Translations under genes and position numbers: made by a program
Notes under the pieces: model-generated
Told to the model about the DNA's origin: nothing
The model's database searches: none
Seen by the model: the letters and a program-made list of their open reading frames with translations, nothing else
Shown: positions 1 to 11,249 of the stretch, piece by piece
Position numbering within the stretch: position 1 is the first letter of the stretch
How the letters are laid out: each line of letters starts with the position of its first letter
Assembly: GCA_963680875.1 (NCBI GenBank)
Contig: OY804577.1
Coordinates: 146,896,196 to 146,960,195, forward strand
DNA length: 64,000 nucleotides
Direction: 5' to 3'
From: Bathymodiolus brooksi
Lineage: Eukaryota > Mollusca > Bivalvia > Mytilida > Modiolidae

Positions 1-2
1 CT

Positions 3-60
3 ACTGGGCGGATGATACCCTCGGGGACTAATAGTCAACCAGCAGAGGTATCGACCCAGT
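3..60. repeat. Imperfect inverted repeat inside the monomer (shown in copy 1)
   Basis: ACTGGG at 3-8 is the reverse complement of CCCAGT at 55-60, and GATACC at 14-19 is the reverse complement of GGTATC at 47-52. The inner arm extends to CTC/GAG if one C is bulged. The arms are separated by an internal loop of five bases on the left (9-13) and two on the right (53-54). One strand, or a transcript, could therefore fold into a two-part stem closing a loop of about 25 bases. The same arms recur in nearly every monomer. Whether the structure forms is not shown by the sequence. Confidence 0.85.
26..36. repeat. Palindromic 11-mer GACTAATAGTC (shown in copy 1)
   Basis: GACTA and TAGTC are perfect 5-base arms around a single A. 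The element sits in the middle of the larger inverted repeat, so the monomer has dyad symmetry at two scales. A one-base loop cannot fold in a single strand; a hairpin would keep three pairs with a five-base loop. As duplex DNA it has the form of a site for a symmetric dimeric protein, though no factor is recognised. Several recurrent variants break it: attc for agtc (position 34), agta for agtc (position 36), and attaatag (position 28). Confidence 0.8.
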
Positions 61-370
61 GATAGAAATACTGACTACTGGGCGGATGATACCATCGGGG
101 ATTAATAGTCAACTAGCAGAGGTATCGACCCAGTGATAGAAATACTGACTACTGGGCGGATGATACCCTCGAGGACTAATAGTCAACTAGCAGAGGTATG
201 GACCCAGTGATAGAAATACTGACTACTGGGCGGATGATATCCTCGGAGACTAATAGTCAACTAGCAGAGGTATCGAATCAGTGATAGAAATACTGACTAC
301 TGGGCGGATGATACCCTCGGGGACTAATAGTCATCCAGCAGAGGTATCGACCCAGTGATAGAAATACTGA

Positions 371-2146
371 CTACTGGGCGGATGATACCCTCGGGGACTA
401 ATAGTCAACCAGCAGAGGTATCAACCCAGTGATAGAAATACTGACTACTGGGCGGATGATACCCTCGGGGACTAATAGTCAACCAGCAGAGGTATCGACC
501 CAGTGATAGCAATACTGACTACTGGGCGGATGATACCCTCGGGAACTAATAGTCAACCAGCAGAGGTATCGACCCAGTGATAGAAATACTGACTACTGGG
601 CGGATGATACCCTCGGAGACTAATAGTCAACCAACAGAGGTATCGACCCAGTGATAGAAATACTGACTACTGGGCGAATGATACCCTCGGAGACTAATAG
701 TCAACCAGCAGAGGTATCGACCCAGTGATAGAAATACTGACTACTGGGCGGATGATACCCTCGGGGACTAATAGTCAACTAGCAGAGGTATCGACCCAGT
801 GATAGAAATACTGACTACTGGGCGGATGATACTCTCGGGGACTAATATTCAACCACCAGAGGTATCGACCCAGTGATAGAAATACTGACTACTGGGTGGA
901 TGATACATTCGGGGACTAATAGTCAACTAGCAGAGGTATCGACCCAGTGATAGAAATACTGACTACTGGGCGGATGATACCCTCGAGGACTAATAGTCAA
1001 CTAGCAGAGGTATCGACCCAGTGATAGAAATACTGACTACTGGGCGGGTGATACCCTCGGGGACTAATAGTCAACCAGCAGAGGTATCGACCCAGTGATA
1101 GAAATACTGACTACTGGGCGGATGATACCCTCGGGGACTAATAGTCAACTAGCAGAGGTATCGACCCAGTGATAGAAATACTGACTACTGGGCGGATGAT
1201 ACCCTCGGGGACTAATAGTCAACCAGCAGAGGTATCGACCCAGTGATAGAAATACTGACTACTGGGCGGATGATACCCTCGGGGACTAATAGTCAACCAG
1301 CAGAGGTATCGACCCAGTGATAGAAATACTGACTACTGGGCGGATGATACCCTCGGGGACTAATAGTCAACCAGCAGAGGTATCGACCCAGTGATAGCAA
1401 TACTGACTACTGGGCGGATGATACCCTCGGGAACTAATAGTCAACCAGCAGAGGTATCGACCCAGTGATAGAAATACTGACTACTGGGCGGATGATACCC
1501 TCGGAGACTAATAGTCAACCAACAGAGGTATCGACCCAGTGATAGAAATACTGACTACTGGGCGAATGATACCCTCGGAGACTAATAGTCAACCAACAGA
1601 GGTATCGACCCAGTGATAGAAATACTGACTACTGGGCGGATGATACCCTCGGGGACTAATATTCAACTAGCAGAGGTATCGACCCAGTGATAGAAATACT
1701 GACTACTGGGCGGATGATACTCTCGGGGACTAATATTCAACCACCAGAGGTATCGACCCAGTGATAGAAATACTGACTACTGGGTGGATGATACATTCGG
1801 GGACTAATAGTCAACTAGCAGAGGTATCGACCCAGTGATAGAAATACTGACTACTGGGCGGATGATACCCTCGAGGACTAATAGTCAACCAGCAGAGGTA
1901 TCGACCCAGTGATAGAAATACTGACTACTGGGCGGGTGATACCCTCGGGGACTAATAGTCAACCAGCAGAGGTATCGACTCAGTGATAGAAATACTGACT
2001 ACTGGGCGGATGATACCCTCGGGGACTAATAGTCAACTAGCAGAGGTATCGACCCAGTGATAGAAATACTGACTACTGGGCGGATGATACCCTCGGGGAC
2101 TAATAGTCAACTTGCAGAGGTATCGACCCAGTGATAGAAATACTGA
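371..2146 (+). repeat. 12-monomer (888-bp) higher-order repeat, two tandem copies
   Basis: Copy 1 is about 371-1258 and copy 2 about 1259-2146. Matching variants lie exactly 888 bp apart: gatagcaa (510 and 1398), gggaact, ccaacag, gcgaatg, the run of tactctcgg then attcaaccacc, gggtggatgatacattcgg, and gcgggtg (T at 1049 and 1937). A few sites differ between copies, so the outer limits are uncertain by about one monomer. Confidence 0.88.
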
Positions 2147-2410
2147 CTACTGGGCGGATGATACCCTCAGGGACTAATAGTCAACCAGCAGAGGTATCGA
2201 CCCAGTGATAGAAATACTGACTACTGGGCGGATGATACCCTCGGGGACTAATAGTCAACTAGCAGAGGTATCGACCCAGTGATAGAAATACTGACTACTG
2301 GGCGGATGATACCCTCGGGGACTAATATTCAACTAGAAGAGGTATCGACCCAGTGATAGAAATACTGACTACTGGGCGGATGATACCCTCGGGGACTAAT
2401 AATCAACTAG

Positions 2411-2418
2411 CAGAGAGG
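2411..2418 (+). other. Two-base insertion (cagagagg)
   Basis: An extra AG extends cagagg to cagagagg. This is the only two-base length change seen in the window, and it was not seen elsewhere. Confidence 0.9.
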
Positions 2419-2819
2419 TATCGACTCAGTGATAGAAATACTGACTACTGGGCGGATGATACCCTCGAGGACTAATAGTCATCCAGCAGAGGTATCGACC
2501 CAGTGATAGAAATACTGACTACTGGGCGGATGATACCCTCGGGAACTAATAGTCAACCAGCAGAGGTATCGACCCAGTGATAGAAATACTGACTACTGGG
2601 CGGATGATACCCTCGGGGACTAATAGTCAACCAACAGAGGTATCGACCCAGTGATAGCAATACTGACTACTGGGCGAATGATACCCTCGGAGACTAATAG
2701 TCAACCAGCAGAGGTATCGACCCAGTGATAGAAATACTGACTACTGGGCGGATGATACCATCGGGGACTAATAGTCAACTAACAGAGGTATCGACCCAGT
2801 GATAGAAATACTGACTACT

Positions 2820-5720
2820 GGGCGGATGATACTCTCGGGGACTAATAGTCAACCAGCAGAGGTATCGACCCAGTGATAGAAATACTGACTACTGGGCGGA
2901 TGATACCATCGGGGACTAATAGTCAACTAGCAGAGGTATCGACCCAGTGATAGAAATACTGACTACTGGGCGGATGATACCCTCGAGGACTAATAGTCAA
3001 CTAGCAGAGGTATCGACCCAGTGATAGAAATACTGACTACTGGGCGGGTGATACCCTCGTGGACTAATAGTCAACCAGCAGAGGTATCGACCCAGTGATA
3101 GAAATACTGACTACTGGGCGGATGATACCCTCGGGGACTAATAGTCAACTAGCAGAGGTATCGACCCAGTGATAGAAATACTGACTACTGGGCGGATGAT
3201 ACCCTCGGGGACAAATAGTCAACTAGCAGAGGTATCGACCCAGTGATAGAAATACTGACTACTGGGCGGATGATACCCTCGGGGACTAATAGTCAACCAG
3301 CAGAGGTATCGACCCAGTGATAGAAATACTGACTACTGGGCGGATGATACCCTCGGGGACTAATAGTCAACTAGCAGAGGTATCGACCCAGTGATAGAAA
3401 TACTGACTACTGGGCGGATGATACCCTCGGGGACTAATAGTCAACTAGCAGAGGTATCGACCCAGTGATAGAAATACTGACTACTGGGCGGATGATACCC
3501 TCGGGGACTAATAGTCAACTAGCAGAGGTATCGACCCAGTGATAGAAATACTGACTACTGGGCGGATGATACCATCGGGGACTAATAGTCAACTAGCAGA
3601 GGTATCGACTCAGTGATAGAAATACTGACTACTGGGCGGATGATACCCTCGGGGACTAATAGTCATCCAGCAGAGGTATCGACCCAGTGATAGAAATACT
3701 GACTACTGGGCGGATGATACCCTCGGGGACTAATAGTCAACCAGCAGAGGTATCGACCCAGTGATAGAAATACTGACTACTGGGCGGATGATACCCTCGG
3801 GGACTAATAGTCAACTAGCAGAGGTATCGACTCAGTGATAGAAATACTGACTACTGGGAGGATGATACCTTCGGGAACTAATAGTCAACCAGCAGAGGTA
3901 TCGACCCAGTGATAGAAATACTGACTACTGGGCGGATGATACCCTCGGGGACTAATAGTCAACCAACAGAGGTATCGACCAAGTGATAGAAATACTGACT
4001 ACTGGGCGGATGATACCCTCGGGGACTAATAGTCAACTAGCAGAGGTATCGACCCAGTGATAGAAATACTGACTACTGGGCGGATGATACCCTCGGGGAC
4101 TAATAGTCAACTAGCAGAGGTATCGACCCAGTGATAGAAATACTGACTACTGGGCGGATGATACCCTCGGGGACTAATAGTCAACTAGCAGAGGTATCGA
4201 CCCAGTGATAGAAATACTGACTACTGGGCGGATGATACCCTCGGGGACTAATAGTCAACTAGCAGAGGTATCGACTCAGTGATAGAAATACTGACTACTG
4301 GGCGGATGATACCCTCGGGGACTAATAGTCATCCAGCAGAGGTATCGACCCAGTGATAGAAATACTGACTACTGGGCGGATGATACCCTCGGGGACTAAT
4401 AGTCAACCAGCAGAGGTATCGACCCAGTGATAGAAATACTGACTACTGGGCGGATGATACCCTCGGGGACTAATAGTCAACTAGCAGAGGTATCGACTCA
4501 GTGATAGAAATACTGACTACTGGGCGGATGATACCCTCGGGAACTAATAGTCAACCAGCAGAGGTATCGACCCAGTGATAGAAATACTGACTACTGGGCG
4601 GATGATACCCTCGGGGACTAATAGTCAACCAACAGAGGTATCGACCCAGTGATAGAAATACTGACTACTGGGCGAATGATACCCTCGGAGACTAATAGTC
4701 AACCAGCAGAGGTATCGACCCAGTGATAGAAATACTGACTACTGGGCGGATGATACCCTCGGGGACTAATATTCAACTAGCAAAGGTATCGACCCAGTGA
4801 TAGAAATACTGACTACTGGGCGGATGATACCCTCGGGGACTAATAGTCAACTAGCAGAGGTATCGACTCAGTGATAGAAATACTGACTACTGGGCGGATG
4901 ATACCCTCGGGGACTAATAGTCATCCAGCAGAGGTATCGACCCAGTGATAGAAATACTGACTACTGGGCGGATGTTACCCTCGGGGACTAATAGTCAACC
5001 AGCAGAGGTATCGACCCAGTGATAGCAATACTGACTACTGGGCGTATGATACCCTCGGTGACTAATAGTCAACCAGCAGAGGTATCGACTCAGTGATAGA
5101 AATACTGACTACTGGGCGGATGATACCCTCGGGAACTAATAGTCAACCAGCAGAGGTATCGACCCAGTGATAGAAATACTGACTACTGGGCGGATGATAC
5201 CCTCGGAGACTAATAGTCAACCAGCAGAGGTATCGACCCAGTGATAGAAATACTGACTACTGGGCGGATGATACCCTCGGGGACTAATAGTCAACTAGCA
5301 GAGGTATCGACCCAGTGATAGAAAACTGACTACTGGGCGGATGATACTCTCGGGGACTAATAGTCAACCAGCAGAGGTATCGACCCAGTGATAGAAATAC
5401 TGACTACTGGGCGAATGATACCATCGGGGACTAATAGTCAACTAGCAGAGGTATCGACCCAGTGATAGAAATACTGACTACTGGGCGGATGATACCCTCG
5501 AGGACTAATAGTCAACTAGCAGAGGTATCGACCCAGTGATAGAAATACTGACTACTGGGCGGGTGATACCCTCGTGGACTAATAGTCAACCAGCAGAGGT
5601 ATCGACCCAGTGATAGAAATACTGACTACTGGGCGGATGATACCCTCGGGGACTAATAGTCAACTAGCAGAGGTATCGACCCAGTGATAGAAATACTGAC
5701 TACTGGGCGGATGATACCCT
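2820..5720 (+). repeat. 34-monomer-spaced duplicated segment (2,515 bp apart)
   Basis: The run of tactctcgg, accatcgg, ctcgagg and gcgggtgataccctcgtgg at about 2820-3200 recurs at about 5335-5715. The diagnostic T of cgtgg is at 3060 and 5575. The spacing is 34 x 74 minus 1, explained by the single-base deletion near 5324. The sequence between the two copies is ordinary satellite. Confidence 0.8.
5321..5330 (+). other. One-base deletion (gaaaactgac)
   Basis: gaaatactgac has become gaaaactgac. It was not seen elsewhere, and it shifts the phase of everything downstream by -1. Confidence 0.88.
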
Positions 5721-6483
5721 CGGGGACTAATAGTCAACTAGCAGAGGTATCGACCCAGTGATAGAAATACTGACTACTGGGCGGATGATACCCTTGGGAA
5801 CTAATAGTCAACCAGCAGAGGTATCGACCCAGTGATAGAAATACTGACTACTGGGCGGATGATACCCTCGGGGACTAATAGTCAACTAGCAGAGGTATCG
5901 ACCCAGTGATAGAAATACTGACTACTGGGCGGATGATACCCTCGGGGACTAATAGTCAACTAGCAGAGGTATCGACCCAGTGATAGAAATACTGACTACT
6001 GGGCGGATGATACCCTCGGGGACTAATAGTCAACTAGCAGAGGTATCGACCCAGTGATAGAAATACTGACTACTGGGCGGATGATACCCTCGGGGACTAA
6101 TAGTCAACTAGCAGAGGTATCGACCCAGTGATAGAAATACTGACTACTGGGCGGATGATACCCTCGGGGACTAATAGTCATCCAGCAGAGGTATCGACCC
6201 AGTGATAGAAATACTGACTACTGGGCGGATGATACCCTCGGGGACTAATAGTCAACCAGCAGAGGTATCGACCCAGTGATAGAAATACTGACTACTGGGC
6301 GGATGATACCCTCGGGAACTAATAGTCAACCAGCAGAGGTATCGACCCAGTGATAGAAATACTGACTACTGGGCGGATGATACCCTCGGGGACTAATAGT
6401 CAACCAACAGAGGTATCGACCCAGTGATAGAAATACTGACTACTGGGCGAATGATACCCTCGGAGACTAATAGTCAACCAGCA

Positions 6484-6494
6484 GAGGTATCCGA
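6484..6494 (+). other. One-base insertion (tatccgaccc)
   Basis: A second C is added before the conserved CpG of tatcgaccc. It was not seen elsewhere. Confidence 0.88.
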
Positions 6495-6736
6495 CCCAGT
6501 GATAGAAATACTGACTACTGGGCGGATGATACCCTCGGGGACTAATATTCAACTAGCAGAGGTATCGACCCAGTGATAGAATTACTGACTACTGGGCGGA
6601 TGATACCCTCGGGGACTAATAGTCAACTAGCAGAGGTATCGACTCAGTGATAGAAATACTGACTACTGGGCGGATGATACCCTCGGGGACTAATAGTCAT
6701 CCAGCAGAGGTATCGACCCAGTGATAGAAATACTGA

Positions 6737-6830
6737 CTACTGGGCGGATGTTACCCTCGGGGACAAATAATCTACCAGCAGAGGTATCGACCCATTGATA
6801 GCAATACTGACTACTGGGCGTATGATACCC
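6737..6830 (+). repeat. Unusually diverged monomer
   Basis: Around 6751-6802 one copy carries several substitutions: gatgttacc, gacaaataatctacc, ccattgat and agcaatac. Some are shared with its relative near 4975; the others are private. It is one of the most diverged monomers in the window, though still in phase. Confidence 0.75.
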
Positions 6831-7924
6831 TCGGGGACTAATAGTCAACCAGCAGAGGTATCGACTCAGTAATAGAAATACTGACTACTGAGCGGATGAT
6901 ACCCTCGGGAACTAATAGTCAACCAGCCGAGGTATCGACCCAGTGATAGAAATACTGACTACTGGGCGGATGATACCCTCGGGGACTAATAGTCAACCAA
7001 CAGAGGTATCGACCCAGTGATAGAAATACTGACTACTGGGCGAATGATACCCTCGGAGACTAATAGTCAACCAGCAGAGGTATCGACCCAGTGATAGAAA
7101 TACTGACTACTGGGCGGATGATACCCTCGGGGACTAATAGTCAACTAGCAGAGGTATCGACCCAGTGATAGAAATACTGACTACTGGGCGGATGATACTC
7201 TCGGGGACTAATAGTCAACCAGCAGAGGTATCGACCAAGTGATAGAAATACTGACTACTGGGCGGATGATACCATCGGTGACTAATAGTCAACTAGCAGA
7301 GGTATCGACCCAGTGATAGAAATACTGACTACTGGGCGGATGATACCCTCGGGGACTAATAGTCAACTAGCAGAGGTATCGACCCAGTGATAGAAATACT
7401 GACTACTGGGCGGATGATACCCTCGGGGACTAATAGTCAACTAGCAGAGGTATCGACCCAGTGATAGAAATACTGACTACTGGGCGGATGATACCCTCGG
7501 GGACTAATAGTCAACCAGCAGAGGTATCGACCCAGTGATAGAAATACTGACTACTGGGCGGATGATACCCTCGTGGACTAATAGTCAACTAGCAGAGGTA
7601 TCGACCCAGTGATAGAAATACTGACTACTGGGCGGATGATACCCTCGGGGACTAATAGTAAACTAGCAGAGGTATCGACCCAGTGATAGAAATACTGACT
7701 ACTGGGCGGATGATACCCTCGGGGACTAATAGTCAACCAGCAGAGGTATCGACCCAGTGATAGAAATACTGACTACTGGGCGGATGATACCCTCGGTAAC
7801 TAATAGTCAACCAGCAGAGGTATCGATCCAGTGATAGAAATACTGACTACTGGGCGGATGATACCCTCGGGGACTAATAGTCAACTAGAAGAGGTATCGA
7901 CCCAGTGATAGAAATACTGACTAC

Positions 7925-7934
7925 TGGGCGATGA
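7925..7934 (+). other. One-base deletion (gggcgatgat)
   Basis: One G of gggcggatgat is missing. A similar loss at 51808 lies in a different monomer type (acttggcgat) and looks independent. Confidence 0.88.
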
Positions 7935-10900
7935 TACCCTCGAGGACTAATAGTCAATTAGCAGAGATATCGACCCAGTGATAGAAATACTGACTACTGG
8001 GCGGGTGATACCCTCGGGGACTAATAGTCAACCAGCAGAGGTATCGACCCAGTGATAGAAATACTGACTACTGGGCGGATGATACCCTCGGGGACTAATA
8101 GTCAACTAGCAAAGTTATCGACCCAGTGATAGAAATACTGACTACTGGGCGGATGATACCCTCGGGGACTAATATTCAACCAGCAGAGGTATCGACCCAG
8201 TGATAGAAATACTGACTACTGGGCGGATGATACCCTCGGGGACTAATAGTCAACTAGCAGAGGTATCGACCCAGTGATAGAAATACTGACTACTGGGCGG
8301 ATGATACTCTCGGGGACTAATAGTCAACTAGCAGAGGTATCGACCCAGTGATAGAAATACTGACTACTGGGCGGATGATACCCTCGGGGACTAATAGTCA
8401 ACTAACAGAGGTATCGACTCAGTGATAGAAATACTGACTACTGGGCAGATGATACCCTAGGGGACTAATAGTCAACTAGCAGAGGTATCGACCCAGTGAT
8501 AGAAATACTGACTACTGGGCGGATGATACCCTCGGGGACTAATAGTCAACCAGCAGAGGTATCGACCCAGTGATAGAAATACTGACTAATGGGCGGATGA
8601 TACCCTCGGGGACTAATAGTCAACTAACAGAGGTATCGACCCAGTGATAGAAATACTGACTACTGGGTGGATGATACCCTCGGGGACTAATAGTCAACTA
8701 GCAGAGGTATCGACCCAGTGATAGAAATACTGACTACTGGGCGGATGATACCCTCGGTGACTAATATTCAACCAGCAGAGGTATCGACCCAGAGATAGAA
8801 ATACTGACTACTGGGCGGATGATACCCTCGGGGACTAATAGTCAACTAGCAGAGGTATCGACCCAGTGATAGAAATACTGACTACTGGGCGGATGATACC
8901 CTCGGGGACTAATAGTCAACTAGCAGAGGTATCGACCCAGTGATAGAAATACTGACTACTGGGCGGATGATACCCTCGGGGACTAATAGTCAAATAGCAG
9001 AGGTATCGACCCAGTGATAGAAATACTGACTACTGGGCGGATGATACCCTCGGGGACTAATAGTCAACTAGCAGAGGTATCGACTCAGTGATAGAAATAC
9101 TGACTACTGGGCGGATGATACCCTCGGGGACTAATAGTCATCCAGCAGAGGTATCGACCCAGTGATAGAAATACTGACTACTGGGCGGATGATACCCTCG
9201 GGGACTAATAGTCAACCAGCAGAGGTATCGACCCAGTGATAGCAATACTGACTACTGGGCGGATGATACCCTCGGGGACTAATAGTCAACTAGCAGAGGT
9301 ATCGACTCAGTGATAGAAATACTGACTACTGGGCGGATGATACCCTCGGGAACTAATAGTCAACCAGCAGAGGTATCGACCCAGTGATAGAAATACTGAC
9401 TACTGGGCGGATGATACCCTCGGGGACTAATAGTCAACCAACAGAGGTATCGACCCAGTGATAGAAATACTGACTACTGGGCGAATGATACCCTCGGAGA
9501 CTAATAGTCAACGAGCAGAGGTATCGACCCAGTGATAGAAATACTGACTACTGGGCGGATGATACCCTCGGGGACTAATAGTCAACTAGCAGAGGTATCG
9601 ACCCAGTGATAGAAATACTGACTACTGGGCGGATGATACCCTCGGGGACTAATAGTCAACTAGCAGAGGTATCGACCCAGTGATAGAAATACTGACTACT
9701 GGGCGGATGATACTCTCGGGGACTAATAGTCAACCAGCAGAGGTATCGACCCAGTGATAGAAATACTGACTACTGGGCGGATGATACAATCGGGGACTAA
9801 TAGTCAACTAGCAGAGGTATCGACCCAGTGATAGAAATACTGACTACTAAGCAGATGATACCCTCGAGGACTAATAGTCAACTAGCAGAGGTATCGACCC
9901 AGTGATAGAAATACTGACTACTGGGCGGGTGATACCCTCGGGGACTAATAGTCAACCAGCAGTGGTATCGACCCAGTGATATAAATACTGACTACTGGGC
10001 GAATGATACCCTTGGGGACTAATAGTCAACTAGCAGAGGTATCGACCCAGTGATAGAAATACTGACTACTGGGCGGATGATACCATCGGGGACTAATAGT
10101 CAACTAGCAGAGGTATCGACTCAGTGATAGAAATACTGACTACTGGGCGGGTGATACCCTCGGGGACTAATAGTCAACCAGCAGAGGTATCGACCCAGTG
10201 ATAGAAAGACTGACTACTGGGCGGATGATACCATCGGGGACTAATAGTCAACTAGCAGAGGTATCGACAAAGTGATAGAAATACTGACTACTGGGCGGAT
10301 GATACCATCGAGGACTAATAGTCAACTAGCAGAGATATCGACCCAGTGATAGAAATACTGACTACTGGGCGAGTGATACCCTCGGGGACTAATAGTCAAC
10401 CAGCAGAGGTATCGACCCAGTGATAGAAATACTGACTACTGGGCGGATGATACCCCCGGGGACTAATAGTCAACTAGCAGAGGTATCGACCCAGTGATAG
10501 AAATACTGACTACTTGGCGGATGATACCCTCGGGTACTAATAGTCAACCAGCAGAGGTATCGACCCAGTGATAGAAATACTGACTACTGGGCGGATGATA
10601 CCCTCGGGGACTAATAGTCAACCAGCAGAGGTATCGACCCAGTGATAGAAATACTGACTACTGGGCGGATGATACCCTCGGGGACTAATAGTCAACTAGC
10701 AGAGGTATCGACCCAGTGATAGAAATACTGACTACTGGGCGGATGATACCCTCGGGGACTAATAGTAAACTAGCAGAGGTATCGACTCAGTGATAGAAAT
10801 ACTGACTACTGGGCGGATGATACCCTCGGGGACTAATAGTCAACTAGCAGAGGTATCGACCCAGTGATAGAAATACTGACTACTGGGCGGATGATACCCT

Positions 10901-11249
10901 CGGTGACTAATAGTCAACCAGCAGAGGTATCGACCCAGTGATAGAAATACTGACTACTGGGCGGATGATACCCTCGGGGACTAATAGTCAACTAGAAGAG
11001 GTATCGACCCAGTGATAGAAATACTGACTACTGGGCGGATGATACCCTCGAGGACTAATAGTCAATTAGCAGAGATATCGACCCAGTGATAGAAATACTG
11101 ACTACTGGGCGGGTGATACCCTCGGGGACTAATAGTCTACCAGCAGAGGTATCGACCCAGTGATAGAAATACTGACTACTGAGCGGATGATACCCTCGGG
11201 GACTAATAGTCAACTAGCAGAGGTATCGACCCAGTGATAGAAATACTGA

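Larger units (their letters stand above)
1..74 (+). repeat. Representative satellite monomer (consensus form)
   Basis: This first copy equals the consensus as read by eye and defines the numbering used here; the choice of start is arbitrary. Landmarks in order are ACTGGG (3-8), CpG at 9-10, GATACC (14-19), CpG at 22-23, GGGG (23-26), GACTAATAGTC (26-36), CCAGCAG (39-45), GGTATC (47-52), TCGA (51-54), CCCAGT (55-60), GAAAT (65-69) and ACTG (70-73). Composition is 23 A, 17 C, 20 G and 14 T. The commonest variant positions are 40 (C or T, giving CCAGC or CTAGC) and 56 (C or T, giving GACCCAG or GACTCAG). Less common ones are 9-10, 12, 21, 24-26, 34, 36, 38, 42 and 48. The stretch 57-74 running into the next copy is among the least variable. 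Confidence 0.97.
4620..7060 (+). repeat. 24-monomer-spaced duplicated segment (1,776 bp apart)
   Basis: The rare variants gatgttaccc (T at 4975 and 6751) and gcgtatgat (T at 5045 and 6821) are both 1,776 bp apart. They are flanked by the same order of ccaacag, gcgaatg, cggagact, attcaactag and gtcatcc monomers. The second copy is more mutated than the first. Confidence 0.8.

Noticed and set aside
6..26. G-quadruplex from GGG, GG and GGGG runs
   Set aside because: Only two runs of three or more G occur per monomer, separated by 14 or more bases, so four runs would need very long loops.
47..60. Pol III B-box or tRNA-derived (SINE) origin from ggtatcgaccc
   Set aside because: It resembles GGTTCGANNCC only with an extra base before TCGA. 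No A-box lies at a suitable distance, and there is no cloverleaf or tail.
1..74. Monomer built from a shorter direct repeat
   Set aside because: No convincing direct subrepeat was seen. The internal similarity is between one half and the reverse complement of the other.
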